Source: a virus. Taken from it: a stretch of DNA of 20,343 nt. Shown piece after piece: positions 19,034 to 20,343 of the stretch (position 1 is its first letter; the number at the start of each line of letters is the position of its first letter). A program made the translations under genes and the position numbers. The notes beneath the pieces were generated by a model. That model saw nothing but the letters and a program-made list of their open reading frames with translations. It was not told the origin of the DNA and ran no database searches. The stretch covers positions 1 through 20,343 of the IMG/VR virus record IMGVR_UViG_3300030110_000442; one strand, given 5' to 3'.

Positions 19034-20343
19034 ATGTCACTAAAAATAACACGCCCTACGAAGAATTTTGATAAACCATTTACAACAGATTTAATCCATG
19101 AGTTCTCCAACTTTTTACAAGAGAACCACATGGAACCAGACCCCAAGAAAGGCTTAGTCACTGATGGCTCAGTAGGTCGAGCATACATCAATGTTGGTGG
19201 CAAGCGTAAGTTCTGTGGGTGGTATCAGCTGTGGCTTGGTCAATCTGTGCCTTTTGGCAGATTGGGTGACTACCGATTCTCAGCTGATTCTCCTACAGCG
19301 ACATGGAAACCAGAAAATAAAAAGAAATTTGCACTGACTAAAGAAGCCAAGGCAGAGATAGAGGCTCTGAGAAAAGAAGCCAACATCAAACAAGAGGAGA
19401 AGTATTCCAAAGCAGCAAAGCGTGCACAAAGCCTCTGGGCTGAAGCACAACCTTGTGAGAAGCATCCTTACCTAGAAAGAAAGAAAGTGCTCTCCTATGG
19501 GCTTAGAATTAGCTCTGATGGGGTGTTGATGATACCTCTATACGACAAACAACTGACGATAGTTGGCATCCAATATATTAATGACGATGGCTCAAAGAAG
19601 TTTCTTACTGGTTCCAAAAAAAGCGGTAGCTTTTTTATATTAGGACAAGAGATATTAAAAAACAGTGACATTATTAATTATGCAGAGGGTTACGCTACTG
19701 CTGCTAGTATTTACGCTGACTACTCACAGCCAGTGGTCGTCAGTTTTGACGCTTACAACCTATCGCCTGTCGCTGAGGTTATGTTTGAGTTCTTTAATAA
19801 GAAGAAACACATATTTATTGCTGATAACGATGACAGTAAGACTGGTGAGAAAGAGGCAAGTAAAGCTTGTCAGTTGATACTGAAGAACAAAGGAAATGCA
19901 GAGGTTTTGATGCCTCAGACTCAAGGAGATTACAACGACCACAAGAATGATGCACTGGAGGGCGAGCTGATACCCTCGTTACAGAAACTTGACCTACCCA
20001 TCGAGTATGACTTTCAACGCAATGCCAATGGAAGGTTTCTCAACACCAAGGACAACGTGAATGGGGTTCTTAAAACCCATAGTGTTGAAGTGCGTTACAA
20101 CGTCATAAAGAAACGAATGGAAATAGAGATACCTAACACCCAATTCATCGCTGACATGAAGGAGGAGGCTTCTCTTATCGAGGTAGAGGATAGATGTATC
20201 AACATGGGCATACCCCACACTAAAGTCAGAGATTATTTGAAGATACTGGCACAAGAATACAACCCGGTGGTTGAGTGGATAGATAGCAAGCCTTGGGATG
20301 GCGAACCAAGACTACAAACCTTCTTAGACAGTCTCACTACACA
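19034..20343 (+). CDS. Toprim primase-helicase with VirE-type ATPase (3' truncated)
   Basis: This frame is open to the right edge; 436 codons are visible from ATG 19034. Residues about 1-215 form a primase-like N-terminal part, including 'HPYLERKKVLSYGL', a common landmark before the Toprim domain. The Toprim core is intact: catalytic-type Glu218 in AEGYATAASIY, Asp239 (SFDAYN) and the Asp264-x-Asp266-Asp267 motif (IADNDDSKTG). From residue 410, 'NPVVEWIDSKPWDGEPRL' is the start of a VirE-like (virulence-associated E) helicase domain, whose Walker motifs lie outside the window. It would prime and unwind DNA in phage replication, with SSB. It is divergently arranged from the SSB operon. The Shine-Dalgarno is weak. 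Confidence 0.8.
   Translation, partial: MSLKITRPTKNFDKPFTTDLIHEFSNFLQENHMEPDPKKGLVTDGSVGRAYINVGGKRKFCGWYQLWLGQSVPFGRLGDYRFSADSPTATWKPENKKKFALTKEAKAEIEALRKEANIKQEEKYSKAAKRAQSLWAEAQPCEKHPYLERKKVLSYGLRISSDGVLMIPLYDKQLTIVGIQYINDDGSKKFLTGSKKSGSFFILGQEILKNSDIINYAEGYATAASIYADYSQPVVVSFDAYNLSPVAEVMFEFFNKKKHIFIADNDDSKTGEKEASKACQLILKNKGNAEVLMPQTQGDYNDHKNDALEGELIPSLQKLDLPIEYDFQRNANGRFLNTKDNVNGVLKTHSVEVRYNVIKKRMEIEIPNTQFIADMKEEASLIEVEDRCINMGIPHTKVRDYLKILAQEYNPVVEWIDSKPWDGEPRLQTFLDSLTT

Noticed and set aside
1-20343. tRNA genes, CRISPR arrays, insertion sequences, attachment sites
   Set aside because: No cloverleaf-like segment, regularly spaced repeats, transposase or integrase frames, or flanking duplications were seen on either strand.

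Overview
The window is an internal piece of a tailed double-stranded DNA phage genome. It most resembles the marine podovirus-like phages known mainly from ocean metagenomes and from pelagiphage or roseophage-type isolates. Evidence for a phage is the tight run of one-nucleotide (TAATG) and four-nucleotide (ATGA, GTGA) gene overlaps, an ordered head-tail connector, tail and internal-virion gene set, and a replication set with a Toprim primase, SSB and PD-(D/E)XK exonuclease. The DNA is AT-rich by eye, which would fit an AT-rich marine host such as SAR11. The host is inferred, not shown. No integrase, terminase, portal, recognisable major capsid gene, DNA polymerase, tRNA or CRISPR lies in the window.

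Region 1 (1-14136, all + strand) is the late structural operon. It opens inside an unrecognised gene. A 40-aa basic peptide follows, then a P22 gp4-like adaptor, a small protein with a decayed zinc-finger pattern, an SU10-type adaptor, a Rossmann-like accessory protein, a conserved 94-aa protein and a beta-rich structural protein. Next comes a large P22 gp10-like tail protein and a small GTG-started protein. Four large genes of 734, 737, 395 and 957 codons then encode probable internal-virion or DNA-ejection proteins.

Region 2 (14128-15320) is a strand-switch zone. Two small overlapping genes on the minus strand, a ribbon-helix-helix-like protein and a 78-aa unknown, run into the 3' end of the structural operon. 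A 2-oxoglutarate/Fe(II) oxygenase of the PLOD/P4H type runs the other way.

Region 3 (15321-16439, + strand) is a cluster of five small genes behind a promoter with an extended -10 element. It ends with a 54-aa single-pass membrane protein.

Region 4 (16436-18934, minus strand) is a replication/recombination operon. Its order of transcription is SSB, DUF3310 protein, a second 2OG-Fe(II) oxygenase of a different family, and a RecE/DUF3799-like PD-(D/E)XK exonuclease. Its promoter has the same TTGCA(C/G)-16-TA(A/T)(A/T)AT layout as the region 3 promoter. A 5'-complete but 3'-truncated Toprim/VirE primase-helicase gene starts divergently at 19034 and runs off the end.

The strand changes four times within 5 kb. 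This suggests several separately controlled early units: DNA replication and recombination, host takeover or modification (the small genes and oxygenases), and a possible RHH switch, set against one long late transcript for virion assembly and genome delivery. I did not find a clearly new defence or mobile system. The least explained parts are the RHH pair antisense to the ejection gene, the two unrelated oxygenases, the small-gene cluster with its GNRA hairpin, and the inverted repeat in the SSB-DUF3310 leader.
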